Positions 17,804-26,402 of a stretch of 64,000 bases of DNA are shown here, one piece after another (positions within the stretch are counted from its first letter, which is position 1; each line of letters starts with the position of its first letter). Position numbers and translations under genes: made by a program. The notes under the pieces were generated by a model. That model was given only the letters and a program-made list of their open reading frames with translations. It did no database searches and was not told the origin of the DNA. Source of the DNA: G963677085 sp963677085 (GTDB lineage Bacteria > Planctomycetota > Planctomycetia > Pirellulales > Thermoguttaceae); NCBI GenBank assembly GCA_963677085.2, contig CAXXFH010000004.1, positions 1,426,001 through 1,490,000 of the forward strand, given 5' to 3'.

Positions 17804-20800
17804 TTACTCCGCTGCCCGTTTCAGTTCCACGTAGGCCGGACGCTCCAAGGGCTGGAGCATTTCGGGCGTGAGCCCCTTGGCCATCGCCTTGCGCATCGCA
17901 GCTAACGCCGCGGCCTGCTGGCCGGCAGCCTTGTAGGCCTGGGCTTGGTGGAAGAGCCGTACGGGCGTCTCGCCTTCGGCCAGGGCAACGTCGAGATCCT
18001 CCAACGCCTTGTGCGGCTTGCCGGCCGCCAGTTGCACACTCGCCCGGGAGTCGAGCATCGAGGCCACGGGCCCGGAGATCTCGATCGCCCGATCGACGAG
18101 CTGCTTGGCCTCGGCAAGCTTCACCCCCTGCAGGGCAAGCAACACGGCCAGGTTGTTCATGGCCACCGAGTTACCGCTGTTCTTCTTGATAATCTCGCGA
18201 TAGTACTTTTCTGCGTCCGCATAGCTCTCTTGCGTGGTACGCACATCGGCCAGCACCAGCAGCAGGGCCGTAGGACGATCGAACTGCTTGAGCGCATCTT
18301 GGATAATCGTTTCCGCCCGTTTGAGCCGAGCCGCCGAGATTCCAGGCGACTTCATCACGACGGCCATCGTCTGGGCCAATGGAATCGGATTGCTCTTTTG
18401 CCACACCCGGCCGATGATGTCCAGGGCTTCGTCGGCCTGGCCGCGCCTCGCGAGAAACGCAGCCAACCGGAGTTGTTCTTCCGGTCGCTCGGCAACATAC
18501 TCTCGGTAGAGCGTTTCGGCTTGGTTCGAGAACTTGGTCGCCTGGGCTTCGAGCCCCTTCTGCTGCAATTCATCGGAGATCGACTCCAACGCGGCCGCCA
18601 CGAGCCGCAGACGCGTCGTGCGATCCGACGGGATCGCATCGTCTCGCTCGACAAACTGCGCGAGCAAGTCGTAGGCCTCGTCGTACTTGCGACGGCGGAT
18701 CAGCAAATCGGCACGCAACCGCGTGGTGGTGAAGCTGCCGGGCGCGATCGACTGGAGCTTGTTGAGCCAGGTTTCCGCCCCGTCCAGTTCGTTCTTCGAG
18801 AGCAACGCCTGGATGTAAGCAACCACGTATCTTGGTTCATTACCGTGTTTGGCCAGCAAACTGAGGTACTGCGAACTGGCCTTCACCCAGACACCTTCGG
18901 CCATGTAGAGTTGGGCCAAAACGAACTGGTCCTCGGGCGAGGCGCTGCGCTGTCCCTTCAACACTTCCTCCAACATGGCGATGGCTTCTCGCCGCCGTGA
19001 TCGCGAGGGCAAGCCCTTGAGCATCTCGGCTTTGATGCGTTTATCCTGAGTCGTTTCACTTTCGTCGAGGTTCTTTTCGATCAGGTTGATGGCCTTCAGC
19101 AGGTTTTGATATCCCCCGCGAGCAGCAAAGACCAAGGCTTGCCGGCGCCGCGCCCAACGTCGATCGGCTTCCGATGCTTCGATCTTGCCGTCCATGATCC
19201 GCTTCAAAAGTGTTTCGGCCGGCAGAGGTTTGCCGTTGCGCAGGTAGAAGTCGGCCACGTAGCGCACCACCACCGCGTTGTCGGGATCGGCAGCCAAAGC
19301 TTCTTCGTAACGCTCTTGGGCCTGATCCCGCTGACCAATCGCCTCGTAGCACTGGGCCAGGGCAATGGGAGCGTCTTTGGCGGGGATCTTCGCCTGAGCC
19401 TGGCGAATCGCTTCTTCGGCTTTCGCCGTTTGATCGGTTGCGCTGAGGAATTGAATCAATACGACCCACGTCTCGGCGATATCGCCCTTAAGTTCCACCG
19501 CACGGCGCAAGGCGTCTTCGGCCTGTCCGAACAGCTCCAGGGCCTCGGGGTCCTTGCCCTCGGCCTTGGCCCGTTGACCTCGAATGGCCAACAACTGCCC
19601 GAGCCAGACGAAGTCGTTGTATTGCTCCGATTCGGTCACCACCTTCTTGGCGTCGGCCAGTGCTTCTTCCAGCCGGTTGGCCCCGGCCTTGATCTGGCTT
19701 TCCTGGCGGAGTTGATCGGCGGTGGACTCGACCCCACGGCCTTCCAGCAGCATGATCACTTTGTAGGCATCGTTGAAGCGACGTTGCCCTTGATACAGTC
19801 GGGCGAGTCGCCGTACCAATCCTGGGTTGCGATTGCCCATGTCGAGCGCTTCTTCATAGTATTTCAACGCTTGCTCGGTCTGCCCCAATTGGTCGCAGAT
19901 GCTACCTTGCAGCAAGGGCAAACGCGACCAGGAGGGTCGCTGTTCGCGAGCCGTTTGCAGATACTTGAGCGCCTGTTGAAGCTGCTGATCGTTTTTGCCC
20001 TTCGACAAAAGACTCAAACGCATGGCTTGGCCGTAAAGCCAAAACGGCCCTCGCCCTTCCACGGCTTCGATCTGATCCAGCGCGTCCTGCATCGCACCGT
20101 CGTCCTGCTGGCGGACGGCGATTTCGAACAGCATGAAGAGCACGCGGATGTTGTTCGGGTCGGCCTTGGCCAGACGTTGACAAAGCTGCTGCAGGTAGGC
20201 GTCGTCGCCCATCTGACCGATCAACCCGGTCAGTCCACTCCAAAGCCTGATCTTATCGGCATCCGACAATCCCTGGGTATTCGCCGCGATGTTTTTCAGC
20301 TCGGGCAGGGCCTTGGCTCCGTCGCGTTGCACCATCAGACGCGCGCGTCCGAGCAACACGGCCACCCGATCGCCGGTTGCTTTCTCGATTCCCGCAAGGA
20401 TCTCCTCGGCCTTCTGCGAATCGCCACGTTGGGAGGCCAACTGTGCACGGACAATCGGAAGCTCGGTGCTCTTGGGAAATTTTTCCTGGGCGGCGGCCAG
20501 CAGGGCATCGGCCTCTTCGGCCCGCTCGTCGGCCAGCAGAATTTCAGCACGAAGAATCGGAATCTGCACCGAATTCAATTCCGACTTCTCGGCCATATCG
20601 AGCAGGCTGTTGGCCGCGGTCCAATCGCGCCGTTGCTTGGGCACACGGAGACTCTTGAGAATCTCGGCTCGGGCCATTGCCAACAAACCACCCGCGCTTC
20701 CTCGTTGGGTAAGCGAAGCAAACTCCTTCTTGGCATCCTCTAACCGGCCTAAGGCCATCAATGTCTCGGCTTTGGCGGCCGCAGCCGGATTAAAGAAGGG

Positions 20801-22033
20801 GTCGATATCGGTCGCGCGACCGTAATCGCGCAACGCCGCGTCGAGGTTTCCCAACTCGGCATTACATTTACCCATCCAGTAATCGACCTGTTTGACCAGA
20901 TCGGGCCATGCCGTGAGCGTGCCGCGCACCCGCCCAAAACCTTCTCGGGCGACATGCCAGTTACCCCGGTTAAACTCGATACGCGAACGCAGATACCCGA
21001 CCAACGCTTCTGGATACTCAGCCGCGCTCAGCTTGTCGACGTATTGCGAGGCCTCGTCGAGTTGGCCGGCATCGATCAACAGATTGGCCATGCTCCAGAG
21101 CAACTGCGGATGTTCGTTGGTAGCCTGCAAGCCACGACGCAACGCCGCCACGGCCGCGTCGCGATCGCCGCTGCGCAACTCGACGTCGGCCAGCGTCGTG
21201 TACATCTGCACCACGTCGGGATGCAACTTGATGCCTTCGTTGGCCAGCCTTCGGGCTTCCTCGAAGTTCTCCTTGCTCAGAGCACATCGGGCAGCCGTCC
21301 ACAACACGTCGCGATCTTTCGGCTCCAACTGCAAAGCCAGGTTGGCCTGTTCGACCGCCTTGTCGAGTTCCTTCGTGCCACGCAAATAAGTTGCATAGAG
21401 CAGATGGGCCTTGTATTGTCCCGCGTTTTGCTCGACCAGCTTAGCCATCCACTCGTCGGCCTCTTTCTCTTGGCCCAAGCGATAACGAAGCACGCCTGCC
21501 AGACGTGGGTAGGCCTCCAACAAATCGGGTTTCTTCTCGATCGCCTTGGTAAACGACTCGACCGCTTCCCTGTCGTTACCTTCGGCGGCCTGGCATCGGG
21601 CAAGCATCTCGAGATACTCGGCATTCTCCGGTTCCTCTTTCAAGAGGAAGTCGTTGAGGTGCTGCCGGGCGTCACCCCAGCGATGGATCGTCATGTCGAT
21701 GTCGACCACGCGTTTGCGTACGTCGTTGCGGGCACCATCTTTGCGAAGAACACCCTCCAAAATGCTCGACGCCTGAACCAACTGGTTCAGGTCGGCCAGT
21801 TTCAACCCAAACCGCTCTTGGGCATCAAGATCGTCGGGCCGCAAACGCACGTACCAATGAAGGTTGCGTATGACTTCGACTTGATCGTCGCGTTCTTCCG
21901 CTCGTTCGGCTTCGCGAAGAAACACGCCGGCGTTGCGTCGAATCTGAAAAGCATGTAACACGTAGGCCGCACTGCCAAACACGAGCAACGAAACCAGCAG
22001 TATGGCGACCAACCGGACATTAACTGTCTTCAT
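17804..22033 (-). CDS. Very large membrane-anchored tetratricopeptide repeat protein
   Basis: This 1409-residue protein has a single N-terminal membrane anchor (about residues 7-29, RLVAILLVSLLVFGSAAYVL), and the remainder is almost continuous TPR-type helical hairpins. Recognisable repeats include LYQGQRRFNDAYKVIMLLEG, AQCYEAIGQRDQAQERYEEA, LAADPDNAVVVRYVADFYLR and YYREIIKKNSGNSVAMNNLA. TPR arrays mediate protein-protein contacts. Large anchored TPR proteins in exosortase/PEP-CTERM bacteria are often found with polysaccharide export or surface assembly genes. No catalytic domain is seen. Upstream, 145-150 bases before the start, the minus strand carries a TATAAT hexamer (22179-22184) that could be a -10 box, without a convincing -35. 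Confidence 0.85.
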   Translation of the reverse strand: MKTVNVRLVAILLVSLLVFGSAAYVLHAFQIRRNAGVFLREAERAEERDDQVEVIRNLHWYVRLRPDDLDAQERFGLKLADLNQLVQASSILEGVLRKDGARNDVRKRVVDIDMTIHRWGDARQHLNDFLLKEEPENAEYLEMLARCQAAEGNDREAVESFTKAIEKKPDLLEAYPRLAGVLRYRLGQEKEADEWMAKLVEQNAGQYKAHLLYATYLRGTKELDKAVEQANLALQLEPKDRDVLWTAARCALSKENFEEARRLANEGIKLHPDVVQMYTTLADVELRSGDRDAAVAALRRGLQATNEHPQLLWSMANLLIDAGQLDEASQYVDKLSAAEYPEALVGYLRSRIEFNRGNWHVAREGFGRVRGTLTAWPDLVKQVDYWMGKCNAELGNLDAALRDYGRATDIDPFFNPAAAAKAETLMALGRLEDAKKEFASLTQRGSAGGLLAMARAEILKSLRVPKQRRDWTAANSLLDMAEKSELNSVQIPILRAEILLADERAEEADALLAAAQEKFPKSTELPIVRAQLASQRGDSQKAEEILAGIEKATGDRVAVLLGRARLMVQRDGAKALPELKNIAANTQGLSDADKIRLWSGLTGLIGQMGDDAYLQQLCQRLAKADPNNIRVLFMLFEIAVRQQDDGAMQDALDQIEAVEGRGPFWLYGQAMRLSLLSKGKNDQQLQQALKYLQTAREQRPSWSRLPLLQGSICDQLGQTEQALKYYEEALDMGNRNPGLVRRLARLYQGQRRFNDAYKVIMLLEGRGVESTADQLRQESQIKAGANRLEEALADAKKVVTESEQYNDFVWLGQLLAIRGQRAKAEGKDPEALELFGQAEDALRRAVELKGDIAETWVVLIQFLSATDQTAKAEEAIRQAQAKIPAKDAPIALAQCYEAIGQRDQAQERYEEALAADPDNAVVVRYVADFYLRNGKPLPAETLLKRIMDGKIEASEADRRWARRRQALVFAARGGYQNLLKAINLIEKNLDESETTQDKRIKAEMLKGLPSRSRRREAIAMLEEVLKGQRSASPEDQFVLAQLYMAEGVWVKASSQYLSLLAKHGNEPRYVVAYIQALLSKNELDGAETWLNKLQSIAPGSFTTTRLRADLLIRRRKYDEAYDLLAQFVERDDAIPSDRTTRLRLVAAALESISDELQQKGLEAQATKFSNQAETLYREYVAERPEEQLRLAAFLARRGQADEALDIIGRVWQKSNPIPLAQTMAVVMKSPGISAARLKRAETIIQDALKQFDRPTALLLVLADVRTTQESYADAEKYYREIIKKNSGNSVAMNNLAVLLALQGVKLAEAKQLVDRAIEISGPVASMLDSRASVQLAAGKPHKALEDLDVALAEGETPVRLFHQAQAYKAAGQQAAALAAMRKAMAKGLTPEMLQPLERPAYVELKRAAE

Positions 22034-22528
22034 TAATTCACCTCGTCACCTTGGCCGAAGACGCTAGTCGGACCGGCGAAACCGAATGACACGAGTCCGC
22101 CAACAACGCCAGTCCGCCAACAAAGGGAAAAATCGAAAGGGATGAATTCCTGCGCTTGAAACGAGAAATGAGTTTTTTATTATAACACGGCTTCAGTCGG
22201 CGAACACCACTTTGCCCTCACATCGCCGTCGCCCCCCCGATAGCGTGAAGCCCACAACAGGTACCAAGCGGATTCCGAAATCGGCGAGGCGTGCCAAAAA
22301 CACAAGTGTGCCAGAAACGACTTTGGAAACGCGGTGGCCAAGGAAGCTGCCTTCGTTAACCTTTGACGGTCGCGCGAATTATGCCGCCTTCCTATCACCA
22401 ACCTGTAGAAGGTTGTTTTTCGAACAAGATTTTTAACGACCAACGGGAGCGGGTCCCTGCCTCGGTGCGGTAACACCGGTTTGGTGGGCTGCCCTGCTGC
22501 CTCGTCCCAGCAGGGCGTGTACCAAGGT
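22034..22528. other. Intergenic region: possible promoter, 20-base repeat and hairpin
   Basis: Nearly 500 bases separate the TPR gene and the DUF218 gene, both on the minus strand. A TATAAT on the minus strand at 22179-22184 may be a -10 element for the TPR gene. The exact repeat TGCGGTAACACCGGTTTGGT lies at 22466-22485 (other copy 14333-14352). Just after it, GCCCTGCTG and CAGCAGGGC (22491-22516) form a hairpin within 40 bases of the stop of the DUF218 gene, a possible terminator though without a T run. Confidence 0.45.
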
Positions 22529-23257
22529 TTACGTCGCTGTAACAGCCGTCGCCCGTTCCCTGCTTCTCCGACGTACCGCAACCAGCACCACAACGACGAC
22601 GACCAGCCCCCCGACGGCCAGCCAGTAGATGCCCTGGCCGTAACGCAGGTGGTAGAAAAGCAGCTTGAAGTATTCGCCCACGACGAGTTGGACACCCCGA
22701 TCGCTGCGCCACCAGTTCTTAGGGCTCAATTCGTAGACCGGTGCCGAAACAAACGTAACCCTATTCGCCCGATCGCCCAACACCCTGCGAAACACCCAAC
22801 GCGCACGCCGCGTGTGGAAATTGTGGGTAACGACGATCACCTCCGCCTGCGGATCATCGCGGAGAAAATCGGCCAGCGCGGTCGCTTCGTCGAACGTATT
22901 CCCACAGTTGCCCGGCAGCAGCACCACATCTTCGTCGGCCACCCCGCGCCGCCGCAGAATACGGCAGTTGCGTTCGCTGGCCGAAAAGGTAATGCCGTCT
23001 CTCGCGTCGGTGTCGGGTGTGATATTGCCGACCAAGGCCCTTTGGGCCAGTCCGGCACGAACCAGCGCGGCTGCCACGAAGGGGCGTGTCGTCTCACCTC
23101 CGCCGAGCACCATCACATAGTCGACCGACTTCGGCTCCTCGCCCACGTCGAGCCAGCGCATCACGGGCGGTAACGTCCAATGCGAAAAGACGAGAACCGC
23201 CGCGAAGGCCACGAGGCCTGCGACCAACGCAATCGCGCCCCAACGAGCAACGCTCAT
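22529..23257 (-). CDS. DUF218 / YdcF-ElyC-SanA family membrane protein
   Basis: The protein has an N-terminal membrane helix (WGAIALVAGLVAFAAVLVFS), the DUF218 core (VDYVMVLGGGETTRPFVAAA, LLPGNCGNTFDEATALADFL, AEVIVVTHNFHTRRARWVFR) and, unusually, a second hydrophobic helix at the C-terminus (IYWLAVGGLVVVVVVLVAV) with a basic tail. The start at 23257 falls one base after the stop of the upstream gene; an alternative at 23269 overlaps it by 11 bases. Family members take part in envelope or peptidoglycan-precursor physiology, and the exact reaction is not settled. It forms a two-gene unit with a divergent paralog. Confidence 0.8.
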   Translation of the reverse strand: MSVARWGAIALVAGLVAFAAVLVFSHWTLPPVMRWLDVGEEPKSVDYVMVLGGGETTRPFVAAALVRAGLAQRALVGNITPDTDARDGITFSASERNCRILRRRGVADEDVVLLPGNCGNTFDEATALADFLRDDPQAEVIVVTHNFHTRRARWVFRRVLGDRANRVTFVSAPVYELSPKNWWRSDRGVQLVVGEYFKLLFYHLRYGQGIYWLAVGGLVVVVVVLVAVRRRSRERATAVTAT

Positions 23258-23258
23258 C

Positions 23259-24020
23259 TTACTTCCCATGGCAACTCGACGACAGTAATTCGCGCTCGTA
23301 GGCGTCCGGGTCCCACAACGCGTCGGCCAGTTCCGCCTCGCCAAGACACACGGCGTGAGCCAAACGCAGCCAAGCACCCATAAACTCCTTCACCCCATGC
23401 CGGCTGCGCCACCAATTGGCCTCATCGAAACCATCGCCCGGCAAACCGCGAATCCTCAGTCGAGCAGCCAACGCATGGCCCAACTTAGCATTGAACACGC
23501 GACGCAGATATCGCGTCGCGAATCGGTCGCAAAGCACCATCACCTCCGCGTCGGGATGTTGCCGCAGCCAGCGACCAAGCAATTCAGCCTGCTGCCAATC
23601 AGTCATGGCATCGCCGGGAATCAACTCGATCGACACCTCGTCGATACCCCGCTCGACCAAGGCACAACGCGCGCGGTCCTGAAAGCTCGTCTCCACGCCG
23701 ATTCGCATGGGAGGATAAAGGTGCTGGCCAACCAGCAGGGCCCTACGCCCGGGTGATTCGCGCAACCACTCGGCGGCCACGTCGTAGCGGCCGTCGGCGC
23801 GAATCTCGTCTTCGATACTCCACACATAGGTGACATTTTCCGCGGTCTCGGTGGTCGTCAGCAACCCACCCGCACCGGCCAACAACCACCGATGCATTGC
23901 CACAAGAAGAAGTCCCAGGATCAACACCCAGAACCATCGTTTCGATAGACGAGTTCGCCAGACCGATTGTCGACTTACCACGGGCAAGAATTCCAAGTCG
24001 CCGTAAACGAAACATGGCAA
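23259..24020 (-). CDS. Divergent DUF218-like membrane protein, paralog of the next gene
   Basis: The protein (253 residues if TTG 24020 is the start; GTG 23981 is an alternative) has one N-terminal membrane helix (WFWVLILGLLLVAMHRWLLA). Its second half aligns with the neighbouring DUF218 protein: LIPGDAMTDWQQAELLGRWL against LLPGNCGNTFDEATALADFL, then PDAEVMVLCDRFATRYLRRV, and NWWRSRHGVKEFMGAWLRL against NWWRSDRGVQLVVGEYFKLL. The glycine-rich GGG motif of the family is missing (VTYVWSIEDEI at that place). It ends one base before the favoured start of the next gene, so the two are probably co-translated. Its function is unknown; it may have lost the catalytic role. Confidence 0.7.
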   Translation of the reverse strand: MPCFVYGDLEFLPVVSRQSVWRTRLSKRWFWVLILGLLLVAMHRWLLAGAGGLLTTTETAENVTYVWSIEDEIRADGRYDVAAEWLRESPGRRALLVGQHLYPPMRIGVETSFQDRARCALVERGIDEVSIELIPGDAMTDWQQAELLGRWLRQHPDAEVMVLCDRFATRYLRRVFNAKLGHALAARLRIRGLPGDGFDEANWWRSRHGVKEFMGAWLRLAHAVCLGEAELADALWDPDAYERELLSSSCHGK

Positions 24021-24046
24021 ACCCGCTACGGTGCGAGTTTGCCATG
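24013..24046 (+). repeat. Inverted repeat between PEP-CTERM gene and DUF218-like gene
   Basis: Perfect 10-base arms CATGGCAAAC (24013-24022) and GTTTGCCATG (24037-24046) flank 14 bases. It lies about 70 bases beyond the stop of the PEP-CTERM gene and overlaps the proposed TTG start of the DUF218-like gene. It could be a terminator or a REP-like unit. Its position adds doubt to the TTG start. Confidence 0.6.
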
Positions 24047-24112
24047 GGTTGGTTTTTCGTTGTTGCCGCTTACACGTGAGTTACCGCGTACGAAGCCCAA
24101 GCAAAAGGTATC

Positions 24113-24922
24113 TTACGAACGCTTTCTCCAACGCCGGTAACCCCAACCGCCGGCGAAACACAGCAGCATGCCCAGCATGGCGATCGTCGACGGCTCGGGA
24201 GCCGAGGTCGTACCGATGTAGTCGACCGTGAGGTCGACACCCAGGGCCGAGTTGGAATTGAACCACACGGTAACGCTGCTGGCATCGGCGAACGGATTGC
24301 CGCCGGTGAAATCGGCAAACGGAATAATCGCCTCGGTCGGCCCTCCCGAATCGGCCACCGTAGTGGTTGCTTCAGCCGTGCCGCCCGCTCCGGTGACCTG
24401 GACTTTCAACTGCAAGTCGGTTCTCGTACCGCTACTGGATGCCAAACCACCGACCACTTGATCGAAAGCCACGATGAAAGCATCGTTGTCGCCACCTTGC
24501 GTCAAATCGAGGTTAAGACCATTGGAGAAAAGAAGTCCTGTTTCGCTATCCGTATCCTCGCCATCATACTGAAGAATCGCCTGCGTGCCGGTTCGGTGCG
24601 AGGTGACGAAGTCGAAGTGACCGTTGCCTACTTCACCAGAAGCCGAGTAGATCAATGCCGACCCGACGGTTACGTCAATAAACACATCGCGTTCTCCGCC
24701 CGGAACGCCAGCCGCATCGGTGCCCGTGTGTTCGATCAACACCTTGCCTTTCGGCGCCCATTGCGTGAAATCCGGACTGCTGTTGGTATCCAACGTGAAG
24801 TATTGCGCTGCCGTGGCCGGATTGTCGAAATCGTCGATCACCAACGGCGTTATTGCGTGCGCCGTCGATACCGCGCCACAGATAACCGCAGCAGCCAGGA
24901 AAACCGTTAGATGCCTGCTCAT
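24113..24922 (-). CDS. PEP-CTERM sorted secreted protein
   Basis: The 269-residue protein begins with a signal peptide (MSRHLTVFLAAAVICGAVST, cleavage near AHA) and continues with PLVIDDFDNPATAAQYFTLD, a beta-sandwich type start seen in several planctomycete PEP-CTERM proteins. The middle is rich in Thr, Gly and Asp (LFSNGLNLDLTQGGDNDAFI; DLQLKVQVTGAGGTAEATTT). The C-terminus is a PEP-CTERM signal: APEPSTIAMLGMLLCFAGG followed by WGYRRWRKRS. No enzyme motif is visible. It follows the polysaccharide genes on the same strand but is separated from rfbA by 318 bases including a strong palindrome. Confidence 0.85.
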   Translation of the reverse strand: MSRHLTVFLAAAVICGAVSTAHAITPLVIDDFDNPATAAQYFTLDTNSSPDFTQWAPKGKVLIEHTGTDAAGVPGGERDVFIDVTVGSALIYSASGEVGNGHFDFVTSHRTGTQAILQYDGEDTDSETGLLFSNGLNLDLTQGGDNDAFIVAFDQVVGGLASSSGTRTDLQLKVQVTGAGGTAEATTTVADSGGPTEAIIPFADFTGGNPFADASSVTVWFNSNSALGVDLTVDYIGTTSAPEPSTIAMLGMLLCFAGGWGYRRWRKRS

Positions 24923-25193
24923 GATCTATCCCCTATTGGCGAAAACGCCGGTGGTTACTTCTCAACCCGGGATTCATTGCCCTTAAAAGCGCTCTAACTC
25001 TCCGGATGTTATCCTGATTCTCGCAAAGTACGGCACGCTTGTCAAGGAAAATGCACGATGAAAGGAACAAACAAAACCCCCAGAACGAGCGAACCGATTA
25101 CCACCACCAAGAACGGCGCCTCGGCAGCCAGCCATCCGCCTCTATTCGAATCGCCCAAACCCCCACAAAGCCACCCAAAAGAACCACACAAAG
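24923..25193. other. Intergenic region upstream of the PEP-CTERM gene
   Basis: There is no gene here. The sequence near the PEP-CTERM start should hold its promoter, but I cannot point to convincing boxes. The segment from about 25060 to 25190 is purine- and C-rich without structure until the long palindrome begins at 25194. Confidence 0.35.
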
Positions 25194-25262
25194 GGGGTCA
25201 ACTCTTGACACTTGACACCTGCGGCAGCGTGCCGCAGGTGTCAAGTGTCAAGAGTTGACCCC
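25194..25262 (+). repeat. Perfect 33-base inverted repeat overlapping the 3' end of rfbA
   Basis: The left arm 25194-25226 starts GGGGTCAACTCTTGACACTT and the right arm 25230-25262 is its exact reverse complement, with a three-base loop (GCG). The rfbA stop codon (25241-25243) and its last six codons or so lie inside the right arm. A hairpin this long would terminate transcription or protect the 3' end. It also looks like a mobile palindromic repeat that inserted at, and reshaped, the gene end. Confidence 0.9.
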
Positions 25263-26122
25263 AAACTTCGGAGGTAGTCGCCGTAGCTGTTTGCGTAGTC
25301 GGCGGCCAGCGTGCAGAGCTGCTCGCGGTCGATAAATCCCCTGCGAAACGCGATTTCCTCCAGGCAGGCGATCTTCAGGCCCTGGCGTTCCTCGATCGTG
25401 CGGACGAAATCGGCCGCCTGCAACAGCGACGACTCCGTGCCCGTGTCCAGCCAGGCAAACCCGCGCCCGAGCCGTTCGACGTGCAACTGCCCACGTTCGA
25501 GATACTGGCAGTTGATGTCGGTAATCTCCAACTCCCCCCGTGGCGAGGGATGAAGCTCGGCCGCCATCTCGACCACGCGGTTGTCGTAGAAGTACAGCCC
25601 GGTGACGACTTGGTTCGAAGCCGGTCGCTCGGGCTTTTCGACGATTCGCACCGGCCTGCCCGAGGGATCGACCTCGACCACCCCGTACCTCTGGGGGTCT
25701 TTCACGGCATAAGAAAACACGGTGGCGCCCGACGCCCGTTCGGCCGCCCGGCTGAGCATGGTTCCGAAACCGTGGCCGTAGAAGATGTTGTCGCCCAGGA
25801 CCAGGGCAACGCGGTCGGTGCCGATGAACTGCCGGCCCAGCAGAAACGCCTCGGCGATGCCGCGTGGCTCGGCCTGTTCGGCGTAGTCGATCGTTACACC
25901 CAACTGGCGTCCATCGCCCAACAGTCGCTCGAAGCTCGGTAGGTCGCGCGGCGAGCCGATCAACAGGATCTCGCGGATCCCGGCCAGCATCAGCACCGAC
26001 AGCGGGTAATACACCATCGGCTTGTCGTAGACCGGCAGCAGTTGCTTGCTGACCGCCCGAGTGATCGGATGCAACCGCGTCCCCTCACCCCCGGCCAGCA
26101 CGATGCCTTTGACTGTGGACAT
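25241..26122 (-). CDS. rfbA: Glucose-1-phosphate thymidylyltransferase
   Basis: This makes dTDP-glucose from glucose-1-phosphate and dTTP, the first step of dTDP-deoxysugar synthesis. The N-terminus carries the nucleotidyltransferase signature (GIVLAGGEGTRLHPITRAVS, then KQLLPVYDKPMVYYPL), followed by GDNIFYGHGFG, VVEKP-type segment VRIVEKPERPASNQ and GFAWLDTGTESSLLQAADFV, all as in RfbA/RmlA. The 293 residues are normal. The last residues (GSTLDT) are encoded within a long palindromic repeat, so the original C-terminus was probably different. The partner rfbB lies 1.5 kb upstream; rfbC and rfbD are not in the window. Confidence 0.93.
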   Translation of the reverse strand: MSTVKGIVLAGGEGTRLHPITRAVSKQLLPVYDKPMVYYPLSVLMLAGIREILLIGSPRDLPSFERLLGDGRQLGVTIDYAEQAEPRGIAEAFLLGRQFIGTDRVALVLGDNIFYGHGFGTMLSRAAERASGATVFSYAVKDPQRYGVVEVDPSGRPVRIVEKPERPASNQVVTGLYFYDNRVVEMAAELHPSPRGELEITDINCQYLERGQLHVERLGRGFAWLDTGTESSLLQAADFVRTIEERQGLKIACLEEIAFRRGFIDREQLCTLAADYANSYGDYLRSLGSTLDT

Positions 26123-26247
26123 GGAGAGGGGCTGGGGATTAGGGACTGGGCGTCGGCAATTTGGGAACGCGAGACGCGGTCGCTTCAGCGGCCATGCTCA
26201 AAGGGGGCGAAGACTTCGTGTCGTCCGAACCGTCGACACGACCACCT

Positions 26248-26285
26248 CCCCTCTCCCGCGTCGGGAGAGGGGTCGGGGGTGAGGG
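26248..26285 (-). repeat. GC-rich palindromic intergenic repeat, copy 2 of 2
   Basis: A hairpin with arms CCCCTCTCCC (26248-26257) and GGGAGAGGGG (26263-26272) is followed by TCGGGGGTGAGGG. This is the same unit as 5409-5444 in inverted orientation. It lies in the 280-base gap between the pseudopilin gene and rfbA, which otherwise shows nothing I can name. Confidence 0.7.
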
Positions 26286-26402
26286 GATTTTCGCGACAAG
26301 CATCTTCCCGAAAACCAATGCGTTCGCCGCTGCAACCCGGCCGCTTCGCCGCCACCCTCTCCCGCTCCAACGGGCGAGGGTACGCCGATTTTTCACACGC
26401 CT

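Noticed and set aside
19106..20743. Plus-strand frame of 545 codons opposite the TPR gene
   Set aside because: The TPR repeats on the minus strand explain the sequence; the plus-strand frame has no domain or start signal.
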